Part shown: positions 36,599-46,272 of the stretch, one piece after another
Layout: each line of letters opens with the position of its first letter
Position numbering within the stretch: position 1 is the first letter of the stretch
Made by a program: the position numbers and the translations under genes
The notes under the pieces: model-generated
What the model saw: only the letters and a program-made list of their open reading frames with translations
What the model was told of the DNA's origin: nothing
The model's database searches: none
NCBI RefSeq assembly: GCF_024347335.1
Contig: NZ_AP025463.1
Location: forward strand, 2,542,001-2,606,000
Reading direction: 5' to 3'
DNA from: Vibrio celticus
GTDB taxonomy: Bacteria; Pseudomonadota; Gammaproteobacteria; Enterobacterales; Vibrionaceae
Length of the DNA stretch: 64,000 nucleotides

Positions 36599-37465
36599 CT
36601 ATGGATTACGCGGGAACTTGTCGAAGTCCGGTCGACGTTTCTCGTTGAATGCGTTGCGGCCTTCTTGGCCTTCCTCTGTCATGTAGAACATCATGGTTGC
36701 ATTACCAGCCAACTCTTGTAAGCCTGCTTGACCATCACAGTCAGCGTTCAGTGCCGCTTTCAAGCAACGCAGTGCCATTGGGCTGTGTTGAAGCACTTCA
36801 CGACACCAACGAACGGTCTCTTTTTCTAGGTCAGCAACAGGAACAACAGTGTTTACAAGGCCCATGTCCAGTGCTTCTTGTGCATCGTAGAAGCGGCACA
36901 AGAACCAGATTTCACGCGCTTTCTTTTGACCAACAATACGAGCCATGTAAGAAGCACCCCAACCGCCATCGAATGAACCCACTTTAGGACCCGTCTGACC
37001 GAACTGCGCGTTTTCAGCGGCAATAGTAAGGTCTGCCATCATGTGAAGTACATGACCGCCGCCTACTGCCCAACCCGATACTGCTGCGATAACTGGTTTT
37101 GGACAAGTACGAATTTGACGTTGGAAATCAAGTACATTCAGATGGTGTGTACCTGAATCATCTTGGTAGCCGCCGTAGTCACCACGAATACTTTGGTCAC
37201 CACCAGAACAGAACGCCTTCTCACCAAGACCCGTCAAAATGATCACGCCTACTTTCTCGTCGTAACGAGCGTCAGCCAGTGCGTTGATCATCTCTTTTAC
37301 GGTTTGTGGACGGAACGCATTGTGGACTTGAGGACGTGCAATCGTGATTTTTGCAATACCATCGTCAGATTTGTGGTATTGAATATCTTCGTATTGACTG
37401 CTTTCATCGCTCCAGTTAACTGCCGCGTAAAGTTCTTCTTCTGTGATGCCTACTGTTTTAGCCAT
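36599..37465 (-). CDS. menB: 1,4-Dihydroxy-2-naphthoyl-CoA synthase
   Basis: The crotonase-family enzyme closes the naphthoate ring. I take the ATG at 37465 (MAKTVGITEEE, 288 aa, close to the 285 aa of E. coli) because GGGA precedes it at good spacing; upstream ATG and GTG in frame have no ribosome-binding site. Motifs include GEKAFCSGGDQ, QTGPKVGSFDGGWGASYMA and the C-terminal KRRPDFDKFPRNP. Placement next to menH and menC is classical. Confidence 0.95.
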   Translation of the reverse strand: MAKTVGITEEELYAAVNWSDESSQYEDIQYHKSDDGIAKITIARPQVHNAFRPQTVKEMINALADARYDEKVGVIILTGLGEKAFCSGGDQSIRGDYGGYQDDSGTHHLNVLDFQRQIRTCPKPVIAAVSGWAVGGGHVLHMMADLTIAAENAQFGQTGPKVGSFDGGWGASYMARIVGQKKAREIWFLCRFYDAQEALDMGLVNTVVPVADLEKETVRWCREVLQHSPMALRCLKAALNADCDGQAGLQELAGNATMMFYMTEEGQEGRNAFNEKRRPDFDKFPRNP

Positions 37466-37567
37466 GGTGATTCCCATTGTTCTATTAGAGACCACGACTA
37501 ACGAATAGTCGTGACGGTGTTGCTCTGCTTTTGATAGTGCTTGATACGAGAGAATCGCTCAGTCAGA

Positions 37568-38368
37568 TTAACGACGACTGGCGATACATTGGATTATCAG
37601 GTTAGAAAACAGCTCAGGTTGCTCAAAATGAACATTATGACCCGCGTAATCCACCTGACTATATTCAAAGCCACTATTCTCAGCTAGCTCCATGAATTTA
37701 CGATCTTTTTCTCCACATACATAATGCAATAAATGCTCATGAGATTTCAATGTGGCACGTAAATCCGGTTGCTTAGCTAACGAAGTAGATAACAACATAT
37801 TTGCTACGGATACTCCAAGGTTACCACTACGCTTTATGACCAAAGTTTGTCTTTGCTCATGATTTAGTGAAGAAAAGACGCTTTGTTGATACCAATCGTC
37901 TAAAACATCTTCAATCGACTGCTGTGCAAAGCGAACAGCCCATTGTGTATCGTGTACTAACCTTTGTGCTCTTTCTTCATCACATTCCAAGCCAAAGTTG
38001 CCACCTTCAATGATGACTTTCTCTAGATTGAGCGTCTCAAAGCAAGGGCTTGTCACCCCATACATAGCAAGCCTTCCACCCATAGAATACCCAATCACCA
38101 CGATAGGATAATCGGCAGGAAGATCGTTGAGAGCCAGTTGGGATGTGATGCACTGGACAATTTTCTTGCAGCAATGATCAAACCCTACCGGATCGATAAA
38201 GCGACTTTGTCCGTGTCCGGGTAAATCGATGCAAAGGAGAGGAAAATTCTCGAGGAATGGATGACATGCACTCCAATCATCCCCGCTTCCGAGTAAACCA
38301 TGTAAGAAAACAAGCAAAGGTTTGTCAGAAGAATCTTGTACAGCTGGGTAATAATCAGAGTAAAGCAT
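37568..38368 (-). CDS. menH: SHCHC synthase (2-succinyl-6-hydroxy-2,4-cyclohexadiene-1-carboxylate synthase)
   Basis: The 266-residue alpha/beta hydrolase eliminates pyruvate from SEPHCHC. The nucleophile is in VVIGYSMGGRLAMY, the oxyanion segment in VFLHGLLGSGDDW and the catalytic His in DYAGHNVHFEQP. It starts nine bases after the menD stop, consistent with one transcript. The family includes other hydrolases, but the men context fixes the call. Confidence 0.9.
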   Translation of the reverse strand: MLYSDYYPAVQDSSDKPLLVFLHGLLGSGDDWSACHPFLENFPLLCIDLPGHGQSRFIDPVGFDHCCKKIVQCITSQLALNDLPADYPIVVIGYSMGGRLAMYGVTSPCFETLNLEKVIIEGGNFGLECDEERAQRLVHDTQWAVRFAQQSIEDVLDDWYQQSVFSSLNHEQRQTLVIKRSGNLGVSVANMLLSTSLAKQPDLRATLKSHEHLLHYVCGEKDRKFMELAENSGFEYSQVDYAGHNVHFEQPELFSNLIIQCIASRR

Positions 38369-38377
38369 GTAAAGTCC

Positions 38378-40102
38378 TTAGGCTAATGCCTCGGTGAGCA
38401 TTGAACTGAATTGTTTCAGCAAAGTAGACGCTTGTTCGGGAGGCGTCTTAACTTCCACGAGCAAGGTACCCTGACCCTGTTCGAAATGTTGTTCGATAAT
38501 GTTTTGATAGCAATTCAAAGTTTCTGGCACCGCATAACCAAGCTGGAATTGCGCAGCAGCGTGTTCAAAACTGAAACCATGAGGCATTTGATAAAGTGAC
38601 TGTTTCTGCTGCTCTGGTACCGGCAACAAGTCAAAGATCGCACCACCGTCATTGTTGGTCACAACAATAACCATCGGCGTTAAATTATGAGTCAGCAGAG
38701 CCAGTGAATTGAGGTCGTACAACAAAGAGGTATCACCAATCAACATCAACAAAGGATTCTGGTTGGCTTTCACCACGCCCGCAGCCGTCGCCACCAAACC
38801 ATCAATGCCCGATGCACCACGGTTACTGTAAACTTGATTCGCAGATATTGATGACAGCATATCCACCAGCCTTACCATCAAGCTATTTCCCACAAATAGC
38901 TCTCTACCTTTAAGTCTAGACGACAAGTCAACGGCAACACTGAGTTCCGTCAATTGGTCATTGTTGGATATTTGCGCGAGGGCGAGTTGCTGAACAGTAT
39001 TTGCGACCTCGATTAAAGGCGTCGCCCAACCCGAGTGTTTGCCCAACAACGTTGGCAGGTGTTGATCGGTTATCCATGACTCAATATTGGCAACAATATG
39101 AGTTTGAGGCAGATGGTCTTGATTTATACGGTGCGCATCAGGTGAAACCACGACATATTGCGTGCAATCGAACCAAGCCGCTTGTGACTTAACCCATTGG
39201 TTTAATCGCTTAGAAACAATGCGCTCACCAAACTGAAGAATGAAATCACACTGGTTGAGTTGCTCTTTGACTGAGTCACTCTGTAACCACAGATCATAAT
39301 GCTTCCAATTACTGCTCACGCCCGATTGAGGATCACAGAAAATTGGCCAGCCCAAAGCCGAAGCAAACTGCTGCGCTTTTGTTGCCGCTTCTTTATCAAT
39401 AGAACCAATAATCACCGCACCTTTACGCGCTAGGTAATCGCCCGGCGCTATCGGCTGTACAGTCAAATGGTTGGGTAAACAGGTATTAGAATACGGGGTT
39501 GTTGACGAGCTCCACCCAGCGATACTGTTAGTGTAGTCAGCATACATGTCAGCACTGTTCTTAGAATAGAGCGGCTCTGGGAACGGACAATTGATGTGAA
39601 TCGCACCGCCCAGATTGCGTTGTTTCGCAAGCGCGCTATCAACCGATGTCAAAAACCAATTCAAAGAAATCTGTGTGGTTGGGCTTGGCAGGTTTAAAGC
39701 ACTTTCTACATGGGAAGAAAAGATACCATGCTGCTGAATCGCTTGATTAGCACCACAGCCGACCAAGTCGATGGGTCTATCAGAGGTCAGTAAGATCAGT
39801 TTCTCTCGTGTCAGCCCAGATTCAGCCGTCGCAGGAAGCAAATTCGCCACAGCAGTTCCTGATGTCACAATCACCGCAACTGGCTTATCACTTGCTTTTG
39901 CTAAACCTAAAGCTAAGAATCCAAGACCACGCTCATCAAAGTGCGTGTGTAAGGTTAACTTGGAGTTGGCTTCAGCTTCGAGAGTTAATGGCGTTGAGCG
40001 AGAGCCCGGCGCAACACAAACATGTTCAACGCCATTGCGTGCAAGCTCTTCAAGTAACGTGTGACACCAAACTCTGTTTAATACGGCTTGGTCGTGATTC
40101 AT
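38378..40102 (-). CDS. menD: SEPHCHC synthase (MenD), thiamine diphosphate enzyme
   Basis: The 574-residue ThDP enzyme joins 2-oxoglutarate-derived succinic semialdehyde to isochorismate. It shows the N-terminal pyrimidine-binding site with the catalytic Glu region (VCVAPGSRSTPLTL) and the C-terminal ThDP motif (LLMLIGDTSLLYDLNSLALL, then VVTNNDGGAIFDLLP). The ATG overlaps the menF stop by four bases (ATGA), giving translational coupling. Length is normal. Confidence 0.95.
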   Translation of the reverse strand: MNHDQAVLNRVWCHTLLEELARNGVEHVCVAPGSRSTPLTLEAEANSKLTLHTHFDERGLGFLALGLAKASDKPVAVIVTSGTAVANLLPATAESGLTREKLILLTSDRPIDLVGCGANQAIQQHGIFSSHVESALNLPSPTTQISLNWFLTSVDSALAKQRNLGGAIHINCPFPEPLYSKNSADMYADYTNSIAGWSSSTTPYSNTCLPNHLTVQPIAPGDYLARKGAVIIGSIDKEAATKAQQFASALGWPIFCDPQSGVSSNWKHYDLWLQSDSVKEQLNQCDFILQFGERIVSKRLNQWVKSQAAWFDCTQYVVVSPDAHRINQDHLPQTHIVANIESWITDQHLPTLLGKHSGWATPLIEVANTVQQLALAQISNNDQLTELSVAVDLSSRLKGRELFVGNSLMVRLVDMLSSISANQVYSNRGASGIDGLVATAAGVVKANQNPLLMLIGDTSLLYDLNSLALLTHNLTPMVIVVTNNDGGAIFDLLPVPEQQKQSLYQMPHGFSFEHAAAQFQLGYAVPETLNCYQNIIEQHFEQGQGTLLVEVKTPPEQASTLLKQFSSMLTEALA

Positions 40103-41421
40103 GACGCGACACCCAATGGAGGGTGATCTGAAATTAAGCTAAGCAGAGTAGACATCTTCTTGTTCAGCTCTTGCCATTCATGTTCGGCAACCGATCCCGG
40201 CACGATCCCCGCGCCAGCAAACAGTTGTACTTGATCGTTTACAATCAAGGCGCTTCGAATCGCCACGCAGAATTCCGCTCGCTGATGACTGATATAGCCT
40301 ACAGACCCTGCATACCAACCTCTAGCAAACGGTTCGTGTTCAAGAATGAAATCCATCGCCTCTTTACGCGGTAAACCCGCTACCGCAGCAGTAGGTTGCA
40401 ATGCAGCAAGCAACTGCACACCGTTAACGCCATTATTAAGCTGAGCGTGGATATTACGCTTAAGATGCTGCACCTTACGCAAGCGCACAAGACGCGTATC
40501 CTTTTCAACATGGACCTTTTGAGAATGAGGAGTGAGGCGCTCAATGATGTCATCTACCACATACTGGTTCTCATTGAGGTTTTTGCTGTCTTGAGAAAGC
40601 CAGTTCGCTAACTCCATATCTTCTGTCGCGTTTTCTCCGCGACCAATGGTTCCCGCTAGAGCTTCGGTATCGAGCTCAGTACCATGTCGGCTATATAAGC
40701 GCTCTGGTGTCGAACCAATGAAACTGTGTTTAGAATCCAGTACCAACATAAAGTGGAAACTGTGGTGATTTTGCAGATAGCTGGCTTTAAGTAATTGAGC
40801 TGCGCAGATAGGCGCATCGAGCTGCAATGTGGTTTTACGCGCTAAAACGACTTTTTTATACTCTTCGTCGCTAATGCCTTGCAGCACTTTATCGACAAGG
40901 TTACCCCACTGTTCTCTTTCTGGAACGTGATTGATCTGTTCAATATGGGCAGACAAAGGCGCCAATATCGCGGCTTCCACAGAAAGCTTATTCAAAGCAT
41001 TGATAGAAGAAACGCGATCAGGGGACAAATTAACCGCCAGCGACCACGTATTGTCAAAGCGAATCAATTCAACCTGAGGAAGGAAGAAAAACGATTCCAT
41101 GCAACGACGGTTCTTTGCGGTATGTCCATCAAATGAACGTCCACCCCAGATTCGTTGGTCTTCACCAAGAATTGCGTACGCGGGAGCAGGATCAGAAAAA
41201 GTGTGCAGTTGACCGAGCGCGACGACCTCTTCACGAGTGTCACGTGACTGCCAGTAGAACTTTGGAAAGAGCGGTTGAGCATGAAGCCATTCTATAAATG
41301 CAAACGATGGTTTTTGCGTTAGAACTTCAACACAACGAACTTCGCTTGCTTGGGCATTTTGTACTCGCTCAATCAAAGCGGAGATAGTTTGCTGGAAATG
41401 TGACAAATCGACCTCGTTCAC
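40099..41421 (-). CDS. menF: Isochorismate synthase
   Basis: The 440-residue chorismate-utilising enzyme makes isochorismate, the first step to menaquinone. Its C-terminal half has ALAGTIGRG, PTAAVAGLPRKEAMDFI, RGWYAGSVGYIS and the metal-binding Glu near FAGAGIVPGS. The start is a GTG at 41421 without a strong ribosome-binding site; the true start may be a little further in. It is the first gene of the men operon. MenF and EntC/PchA share the fold; the men context decides. Confidence 0.93.
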   Translation of the reverse strand: MNEVDLSHFQQTISALIERVQNAQASEVRCVEVLTQKPSFAFIEWLHAQPLFPKFYWQSRDTREEVVALGQLHTFSDPAPAYAILGEDQRIWGGRSFDGHTAKNRRCMESFFFLPQVELIRFDNTWSLAVNLSPDRVSSINALNKLSVEAAILAPLSAHIEQINHVPEREQWGNLVDKVLQGISDEEYKKVVLARKTTLQLDAPICAAQLLKASYLQNHHSFHFMLVLDSKHSFIGSTPERLYSRHGTELDTEALAGTIGRGENATEDMELANWLSQDSKNLNENQYVVDDIIERLTPHSQKVHVEKDTRLVRLRKVQHLKRNIHAQLNNGVNGVQLLAALQPTAAVAGLPRKEAMDFILEHEPFARGWYAGSVGYISHQRAEFCVAIRSALIVNDQVQLFAGAGIVPGSVAEHEWQELNKKMSTLLSLISDHPPLGVAS

Positions 41422-41702
41422 ATCTAAATTATTATTATATTAGTTTGATACTTTATGGGCAGTACCCACTTAGATCAAGAATGTACTATATCTTTTCAAC
41501 ATTCCTGTGATTTTAAGCGATCCCGCCCCTTTATTCATCTTAACCAATAACCAAGAAAGCGATTAATTAAAATTTAGAAAAGAGTGACAACAAAAAGGCT
41601 AAACGTGACACTGAAATGCGACATTCATCAGATTTTTATTCTATCAAACGCCATTTTGCGGTACTTTAATAAAGTATTTAAATTAATTTCAGGAAATCGG
41701 CA
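41422..41702. promoter_or_regulatory. menF/alaA divergent intergenic region with a palindrome
   Basis: The men operon and alaA are transcribed apart from here. A perfect 15-bp palindrome TACTTTAATAAAGTA lies at 41662-41676, 27 bases before the alaA start, and is a candidate operator. AGGA lies before alaA. Confidence 0.5.
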
Positions 41703-42935
41703 ATGCAAAATATCGGGATGTCGTCAAAACTCAACAGCGTATGCTACGAAATCAGGGGGCCTGTACTCAAACATGCTAAGCGCATGGAAGAAGAAGGGCA
41801 TAAAATACTGAAGCTTAATATTGGTAACCCCGCCCCATTTGGTTTTGACGCCCCTGATGAAATCCTTGTTGACGTAATCCGCAACCTACCGACATCTCAA
41901 GGTTACTGCGACTCAAAAGGCATCTATTCAGCCCGCAAAGCGGTTGTTCAGCACTACCAGAAAAAAGGCCTACGTAACCTTGATGTAGAAGACGTTTACA
42001 TTGGTAACGGCGCATCAGAGCTTATCGTTATGTCTATGCAGGCGCTACTGGATAATGGTGATGAAATCTTAGTTCCCGCTCCGGACTACCCACTATGGAC
42101 AGCGTCTGTTGCGCTTTCTGGTGGCACACCGGTTCACTACATGTGTGATGAAGATGCTGATTGGTATCCAGATCTAGACGACATGCGCGCGAAGATCTCA
42201 CCAAAGACGCGCGGCATCGTTCTTATCAACCCGAACAACCCAACGGGCGCGGTATACAGCCGTGATTTCCTACTGCAAGTGGTTGAGATTGCTCGTGAGC
42301 ACGGTTTGATCATCTTCGCCGATGAAATCTACGACAAAGTACTTTACGACGGTGCGGTACACACTTCAGTGGCAACGCTTGCTGAAGATGTATTAATGGT
42401 GACGTTCAACGGCCTATCTAAAGCTTACCGTGTGTGTGGTTTCCGTGGTGGTTGGATGTTCTTAACAGGCCCTAAACACCTAGCAAAAGGCTATGTAGAA
42501 GGGCTAGAAATGCTGGCCTCAATGCGTTTGTGTGCCAACGTTCCGATGCAACACGCTATCCAAACCGCACTCGGTGGTTATCAGAGTATCAATGAGCTGA
42601 TTCTTCCTGGTGGTCGACTGCTTGAACAGCGCGACCGTGCATGGGAACTGATCAACAAGATCCCTGGCGTTTCTTGTGTGAAACCGAAAGGCGCAATGTA
42701 CTTGTTCCCTAAGATCGACACCAACATGTACAACATCAAAGACGATCAGAAGTTTGTACTCGACTTCCTTAAGCAAGAGAAAGTGTTATTGGTTCAAGGT
42801 ACTGGCTTCAACTGGCCGAAACCGGACCACTTCCGCATCGTGACTCTGCCGCACATCGAAGATCTAGAAATCGCGATTGGTCGTCTAGAGCGCTTCTTAC
42901 AGACTTACAGCCAAGACGACCTCATCGAAGGTTAA
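41703..42935 (+). CDS. alaA: Glutamate-pyruvate aminotransferase AlaA
   Basis: The 410-residue fold type I aminotransferase matches E. coli AlaA (YfbQ): SKLNSVCYEIRGPVLKHAKR at the start, INPNNPTGAVYSRDFL, the PLP lysine in NGLSKAYRVCGFRGGW, and ANVPMQHAIQTALGGYQSI. It makes alanine from pyruvate and glutamate. The neighbouring yfbR is also its E. coli neighbour. AGGA precedes the ATG at suitable distance. An operator-like palindrome lies in front. Confidence 0.95.
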   Translation: MQNIGMSSKLNSVCYEIRGPVLKHAKRMEEEGHKILKLNIGNPAPFGFDAPDEILVDVIRNLPTSQGYCDSKGIYSARKAVVQHYQKKGLRNLDVEDVYIGNGASELIVMSMQALLDNGDEILVPAPDYPLWTASVALSGGTPVHYMCDEDADWYPDLDDMRAKISPKTRGIVLINPNNPTGAVYSRDFLLQVVEIAREHGLIIFADEIYDKVLYDGAVHTSVATLAEDVLMVTFNGLSKAYRVCGFRGGWMFLTGPKHLAKGYVEGLEMLASMRLCANVPMQHAIQTALGGYQSINELILPGGRLLEQRDRAWELINKIPGVSCVKPKGAMYLFPKIDTNMYNIKDDQKFVLDFLKQEKVLLVQGTGFNWPKPDHFRIVTLPHIEDLEIAIGRLERFLQTYSQDDLIEG

Positions 42936-43008
42936 TAAGCACAAAGAAAGATGGCTACAATTTGCTGTTTTAAAAGACTTTAACTTGTATTCATTCACTT
43001 CTATGCTT

Positions 43009-43036
43009 AAAAGGCTCCTGTTTAGGAGCCTTTTTT
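43009..43036 (+). terminator. Terminator after alaA
   Basis: AAAAGGCTCCT (43009-43019) pairs with AGGAGCCTTTT after loop GTTT and ends in T's. Confidence 0.9.
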
Positions 43037-43104
43037 GTATCCGCTGTCTCGTATGCCTGCGCAAACACAAAATACGAGTGGAGCACTCTCTAGATAGGAC
43101 ATTT

Positions 43105-43689
43105 ATGAAACAGAGCCATTTCTTCGCCCATCTCGCACGCATGAAGCTTATCCAACGCTGGCCTTTGATGCGCTCAGTCTCAAGCGAGAACATTTCAGAA
43201 CACAGCCTACAGGTCGCTTTCGTCGCCCATGCCTTGGCACTTATCAAAAACAAGAAATTTGATGGCAAACTCAATCCAGAGCACATAGCCCTGCTTGGTA
43301 TGTACCATGACACCAGTGAGGTGCTGACTGGAGATCTACCAACGCCGGTTAAATACTACAATCCAGACATTGCCCAAGAATATAAAAAGATAGAAGCCGC
43401 AGCAGAGCAAAGATTACTTTCGATGCTGCCAGAAGAGTTCCGAGACGACTTCGCCCCCTTCTTAATATCTGGTACTGCGAGTAAAGAAGAGCAAAGCATC
43501 GTCAAGCAGGCAGATACTATCTGTGCTTACCTGAAATGCTTGGAAGAGCTCAGTGCGGGCAATCATGAATACGAACAAGCCAAGCGCCGACTGGAAGAGA
43601 CACTCGAACAACGCAAAAGCCCAGAAATGGACTATTTTCTCACCACATTTGCGCCGAGCTTTGAATTATCACTAGACGAGATAAGCTAG
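43105..43689 (+). CDS. yfbR: 5'-Deoxynucleotidase YfbR (HD domain)
   Basis: I use the ATG at 43105 (MKQSHFFAHLARM, 194 aa, near the 199 aa of E. coli) with AGGA six bases before it, and not the longer in-frame extension that runs through the alaA terminator. The HD metal site is visible as SEHSLQVAFVAHALA, LLGMYHDTSEVLTGDLPTPV and the later QADTICAYLKCLEE. It dephosphorylates deoxyribonucleoside 5'-monophosphates. It is adjacent to alaA as in E. coli. Confidence 0.94.
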   Translation: MKQSHFFAHLARMKLIQRWPLMRSVSSENISEHSLQVAFVAHALALIKNKKFDGKLNPEHIALLGMYHDTSEVLTGDLPTPVKYYNPDIAQEYKKIEAAAEQRLLSMLPEEFRDDFAPFLISGTASKEEQSIVKQADTICAYLKCLEELSAGNHEYEQAKRRLEETLEQRKSPEMDYFLTTFAPSFELSLDEIS

Positions 43690-43744
43690 CTGGGTATAAG
43701 TTGTTTTTAATTAGCTAAATAAAATCAATTTGATAGGTGCTATT

Positions 43745-45088
43745 TTGAATTCTCTACTCGAACCCCCCTTTGTACTCGAACAAGAATGGCAGCATCGAAA
43801 TGACGATGAACACAAAATAAGACGTGATGATCATCGCAGCCCGTATCAGCGTGACCGTGCACGCGTGCTTCACTCTGCTGCCTTCCGCCGCTTACAAGCG
43901 AAAACCCAGATCCATGGCACCACGGTCAACGACTTTCACCGAACGCGCCTTACTCACTCTCTTGAGGCCGCTCAGCTTGGCACCGGTATCGTCGCTCAAC
44001 TGAAGAAAAAGCAGCCCGAATTTCGAGACCTATTACCCTCAGACAGCTTGATTGATTCACTGTGTTTAGCTCACGACATCGGTCATCCACCATACGGACA
44101 TGGCGGCGAAGTCGCACTCAACTATATGATGCGCGACCACGGCGGCTTTGAAGGCAACGCTCAAACGTTTCGCATTGTCACTCAGCTAGAACCTTACACT
44201 GAGAATCACGGGATGAACCTGTCTCGACGCACGCTACTGGGGTTAATTAAGTACCCTTCGCTGCTCAGTCAAGTCCAAGCGAGATTACAGTCTGAACCTG
44301 TAAAGCATCAACGACAGCTCCGAGCCAAAGATTGGATGCCGGCAAAAGGCATCTACGATCATGATGAAGAGTTGTTTAACTGGGTGCTTGAACCGCTTTC
44401 AAGCAGCGACCAACAGCTCCTAAAACAGAAAAGAAAAACGCATACCGAGCCACTTGAGCACAATAAGACCAAATATAAGTCACTGGACTGTTCGATCATG
44501 GAGCTGGCTGATGACATCGCGTATGGCGTGCACGATTTAGAAGATGCGATTGTGCTTGGTTCTGTGACCAAAGCTCAGTGGATCGAATCGGCTTACCCTC
44601 AGCTGAAAGAGATGGCCGACCCTTGGATTTGTGAACACCTAGATTCAATTACAGAGATGCTTTTCTCTGGTGAACAGTATCGTCGAAAGGATGCGATTGG
44701 TGGAATCGTCAACGCATTGTTGACCAGTATTTCAATTAAGCGAGTGGATGCTAGCTTTGAGAATGTGCTTTTGGCTTACAATGCGGTGCTTGAACCAAGC
44801 ATGGACGGCACGCTTGATAAACTGAAACACTTTGTCAGCGAGTTTGTGATTCAAGTGCCTCAGGTTCAAGTCATCGAATACAAAGGCCAACAGATCATCA
44901 TGGATATGTTTGAAACATTCAGCGCTGATCCTGAACGCTTGCTGCCACTGCCCATCAAGAAGCAATGGCTACAGCATCAAGATGAGTCTCGAAAAATGCG
45001 CGTGATTGCGGATTACATTTCATCAATGACTGATGATCTTGCGCAGAAAATGCATCAGCAACTGTTCTCGGCTCATACCGAGTTTTAA
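43745..45088 (+). CDS. dgt: dGTPase-like deoxynucleotide triphosphohydrolase
   Basis: The HD-domain enzyme hydrolyses dNTPs to nucleoside and triphosphate. Motifs: RRLQAKTQIHG, RTRLTHSLEAAQLG, LAHDIGHPPYGHGGE with the HD pair, and LADDIAYGVHDLEDA. No ATG is available; TTG at 43745 (447 aa, MNSLLEPPF) has an AGGTG-like sequence before it, and a TTG at 43730 would add five residues. It follows yfbR by about 55 bases. The type 2 dGTPase-like subfamily is likely. Confidence 0.9.
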   Translation: MNSLLEPPFVLEQEWQHRNDDEHKIRRDDHRSPYQRDRARVLHSAAFRRLQAKTQIHGTTVNDFHRTRLTHSLEAAQLGTGIVAQLKKKQPEFRDLLPSDSLIDSLCLAHDIGHPPYGHGGEVALNYMMRDHGGFEGNAQTFRIVTQLEPYTENHGMNLSRRTLLGLIKYPSLLSQVQARLQSEPVKHQRQLRAKDWMPAKGIYDHDEELFNWVLEPLSSSDQQLLKQKRKTHTEPLEHNKTKYKSLDCSIMELADDIAYGVHDLEDAIVLGSVTKAQWIESAYPQLKEMADPWICEHLDSITEMLFSGEQYRRKDAIGGIVNALLTSISIKRVDASFENVLLAYNAVLEPSMDGTLDKLKHFVSEFVIQVPQVQVIEYKGQQIIMDMFETFSADPERLLPLPIKKQWLQHQDESRKMRVIADYISSMTDDLAQKMHQQLFSAHTEF

Positions 45089-45114
45089 TTCCTGACTCAT
45101 TTTACTGAAACGGC

Positions 45115-45714
45115 TTAATCTAAGTAGTTTTTCTCAAACACACCCGGCGGCATTTGATTGATTTGAAACTGAATCATTTGATCAAATGCCGTTAGCAAAG
45201 GGCTAAATTCGCCATCACTCTCTAACAAGCTAAGCAAATGATAGCCAGCTTCAACGGTTGAAAGGCTGTTTTCACTGGGTGCTTTGCGAATTCGGTAATT
45301 ACCCTTGAGATCTTTGGGTAAGTGGACCGTGTTCAACGCATGCAAGTTATTCGACACTTGCCACATCTTGAATGCTTTCTTCCACGTCCCATCCAATAAA
45401 ATCACACGTAGCTTCTTGCTTGGGTATGTTGCCGACTCAACAGGCACAGAATTTTCACTTGGGTATAAAATCACATGTTGGTACTGTTCATCGGCCAGCA
45501 ATGCGTTCAGTTGTTCGTTGTCTGAAAAGTCTTCACCAACAAGCGTCACGCTGTTTTTTAGAGATAACGAGAGAATACGCGCGGTTCCCTTCGGACGGTG
45601 CTCTTCTGATGGGTGCTGAAGAATGATAAGCTCAACATTCGATTCGAGTGGTGTAACCCACTGACAAATACAAGCTTTCAAAGCCTTGCTGCATTGGGGG
45701 CAATAACGAGACAT
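45115..45714 (-). CDS. DTW domain protein, tRNA-uridine aminocarboxypropyltransferase
   Basis: The 199-residue protein has an N-terminal zinc-like cysteine set (YCPQCSKALKACICQW) and the DTW-type segment LLDGTWKKAFKMWQVSNNL, here DGTW. Later motifs are YRIRKAPSENSLSTVEAGYH. DTW proteins make acp3U in tRNA (for example at position 47) using S-adenosylmethionine. Its start overlaps the upstream region of rrtA on the other strand. Which tRNA position is modified cannot be determined here. Confidence 0.9.
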   Translation of the reverse strand: MSRYCPQCSKALKACICQWVTPLESNVELIILQHPSEEHRPKGTARILSLSLKNSVTLVGEDFSDNEQLNALLADEQYQHVILYPSENSVPVESATYPSKKLRVILLDGTWKKAFKMWQVSNNLHALNTVHLPKDLKGNYRIRKAPSENSLSTVEAGYHLLSLLESDGEFSPLLTAFDQMIQFQINQMPPGVFEKNYLD

Positions 45715-45723
45715 GGATTTAAT

Positions 45724-46272
45724 GTGTACCCTGTTTTAATTTTCACTTCACTTTTATGCGTCTTATTCCAATTTGAGCCAATACAAGCTTGGGTCGTATG
45801 GGATAGCAATGCGATTGCCGAGGGGCAATGGTGGCGGATCCTAACAGGAAACTTTTCACATACCAACTACTCGCACCTTCTGATGAATCTAGCAGGCTTA
45901 TGGATCATCAGCTATCTGTTTCAACCGAGTAAAAAACAGCTTGTTCTTGCTCTGCTTGTGATTAGTCTAGTGACTGGGATCGCTCTGTTGTTTTCGAGTA
46001 TTCAGATCTATGTTGGCCTATCTGGCACTTTGCATGGGTTGTTTGGCTTATTCGCGCTCAGAGAGGCTTTAAACGGCAGGAAATCTAGTTGGCTATTAGT
46101 GTTGGGGTTAGTAGCTAAAATCGCTTGGGAGCAGCTTGTTGGCCCCTCTAGCACGACTGGCGAACTGATTAACGCTCGTGTCGCAATTGAAGCCCACCTA
46201 GCAGGTGCTCTGGTCGGGGGCTTCATAGCTATCGTTCTATACCTAACCAATAAAGAAACGGATCAAAGCTGA
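45724..46272 (+). CDS. rrtA: Rhombosortase (GlyGly-CTERM processing rhomboid protease)
   Basis: The reading frame extends left over the DTW start, but GTG at 45724 (with GGA upstream) gives about 182 aa, the usual size. It is a compact rhomboid with six membrane segments: NFSHTNYSHLLMNLAGLW, the serine motif VGLSGTLHGLFGLFAL and the catalytic histidine in EAHLAGALVGG. Rhombosortases cut and process exported proteins with a C-terminal GlyGly-CTERM signal in type II secretion species. No GlyGly-CTERM substrate is encoded in the window. Confidence 0.85.
   Translation: MYPVLIFTSLLCVLFQFEPIQAWVVWDSNAIAEGQWWRILTGNFSHTNYSHLLMNLAGLWIISYLFQPSKKQLVLALLVISLVTGIALLFSSIQIYVGLSGTLHGLFGLFALREALNGRKSSWLLVLGLVAKIAWEQLVGPSSTTGELINARVAIEAHLAGALVGGFIAIVLYLTNKETDQS

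Noticed and set aside
42985..43104. N-terminal extension of yfbR
   Set aside because: The extension reads through the alaA terminator; the ATG at 43105 has a ribosome-binding site and gives the family length.
45613..45723. N-terminal extension of rrtA
   Set aside because: It overlaps the DTW gene on the other strand and lacks a start with a ribosome-binding site; the family starts near FNVYP/VYPV.
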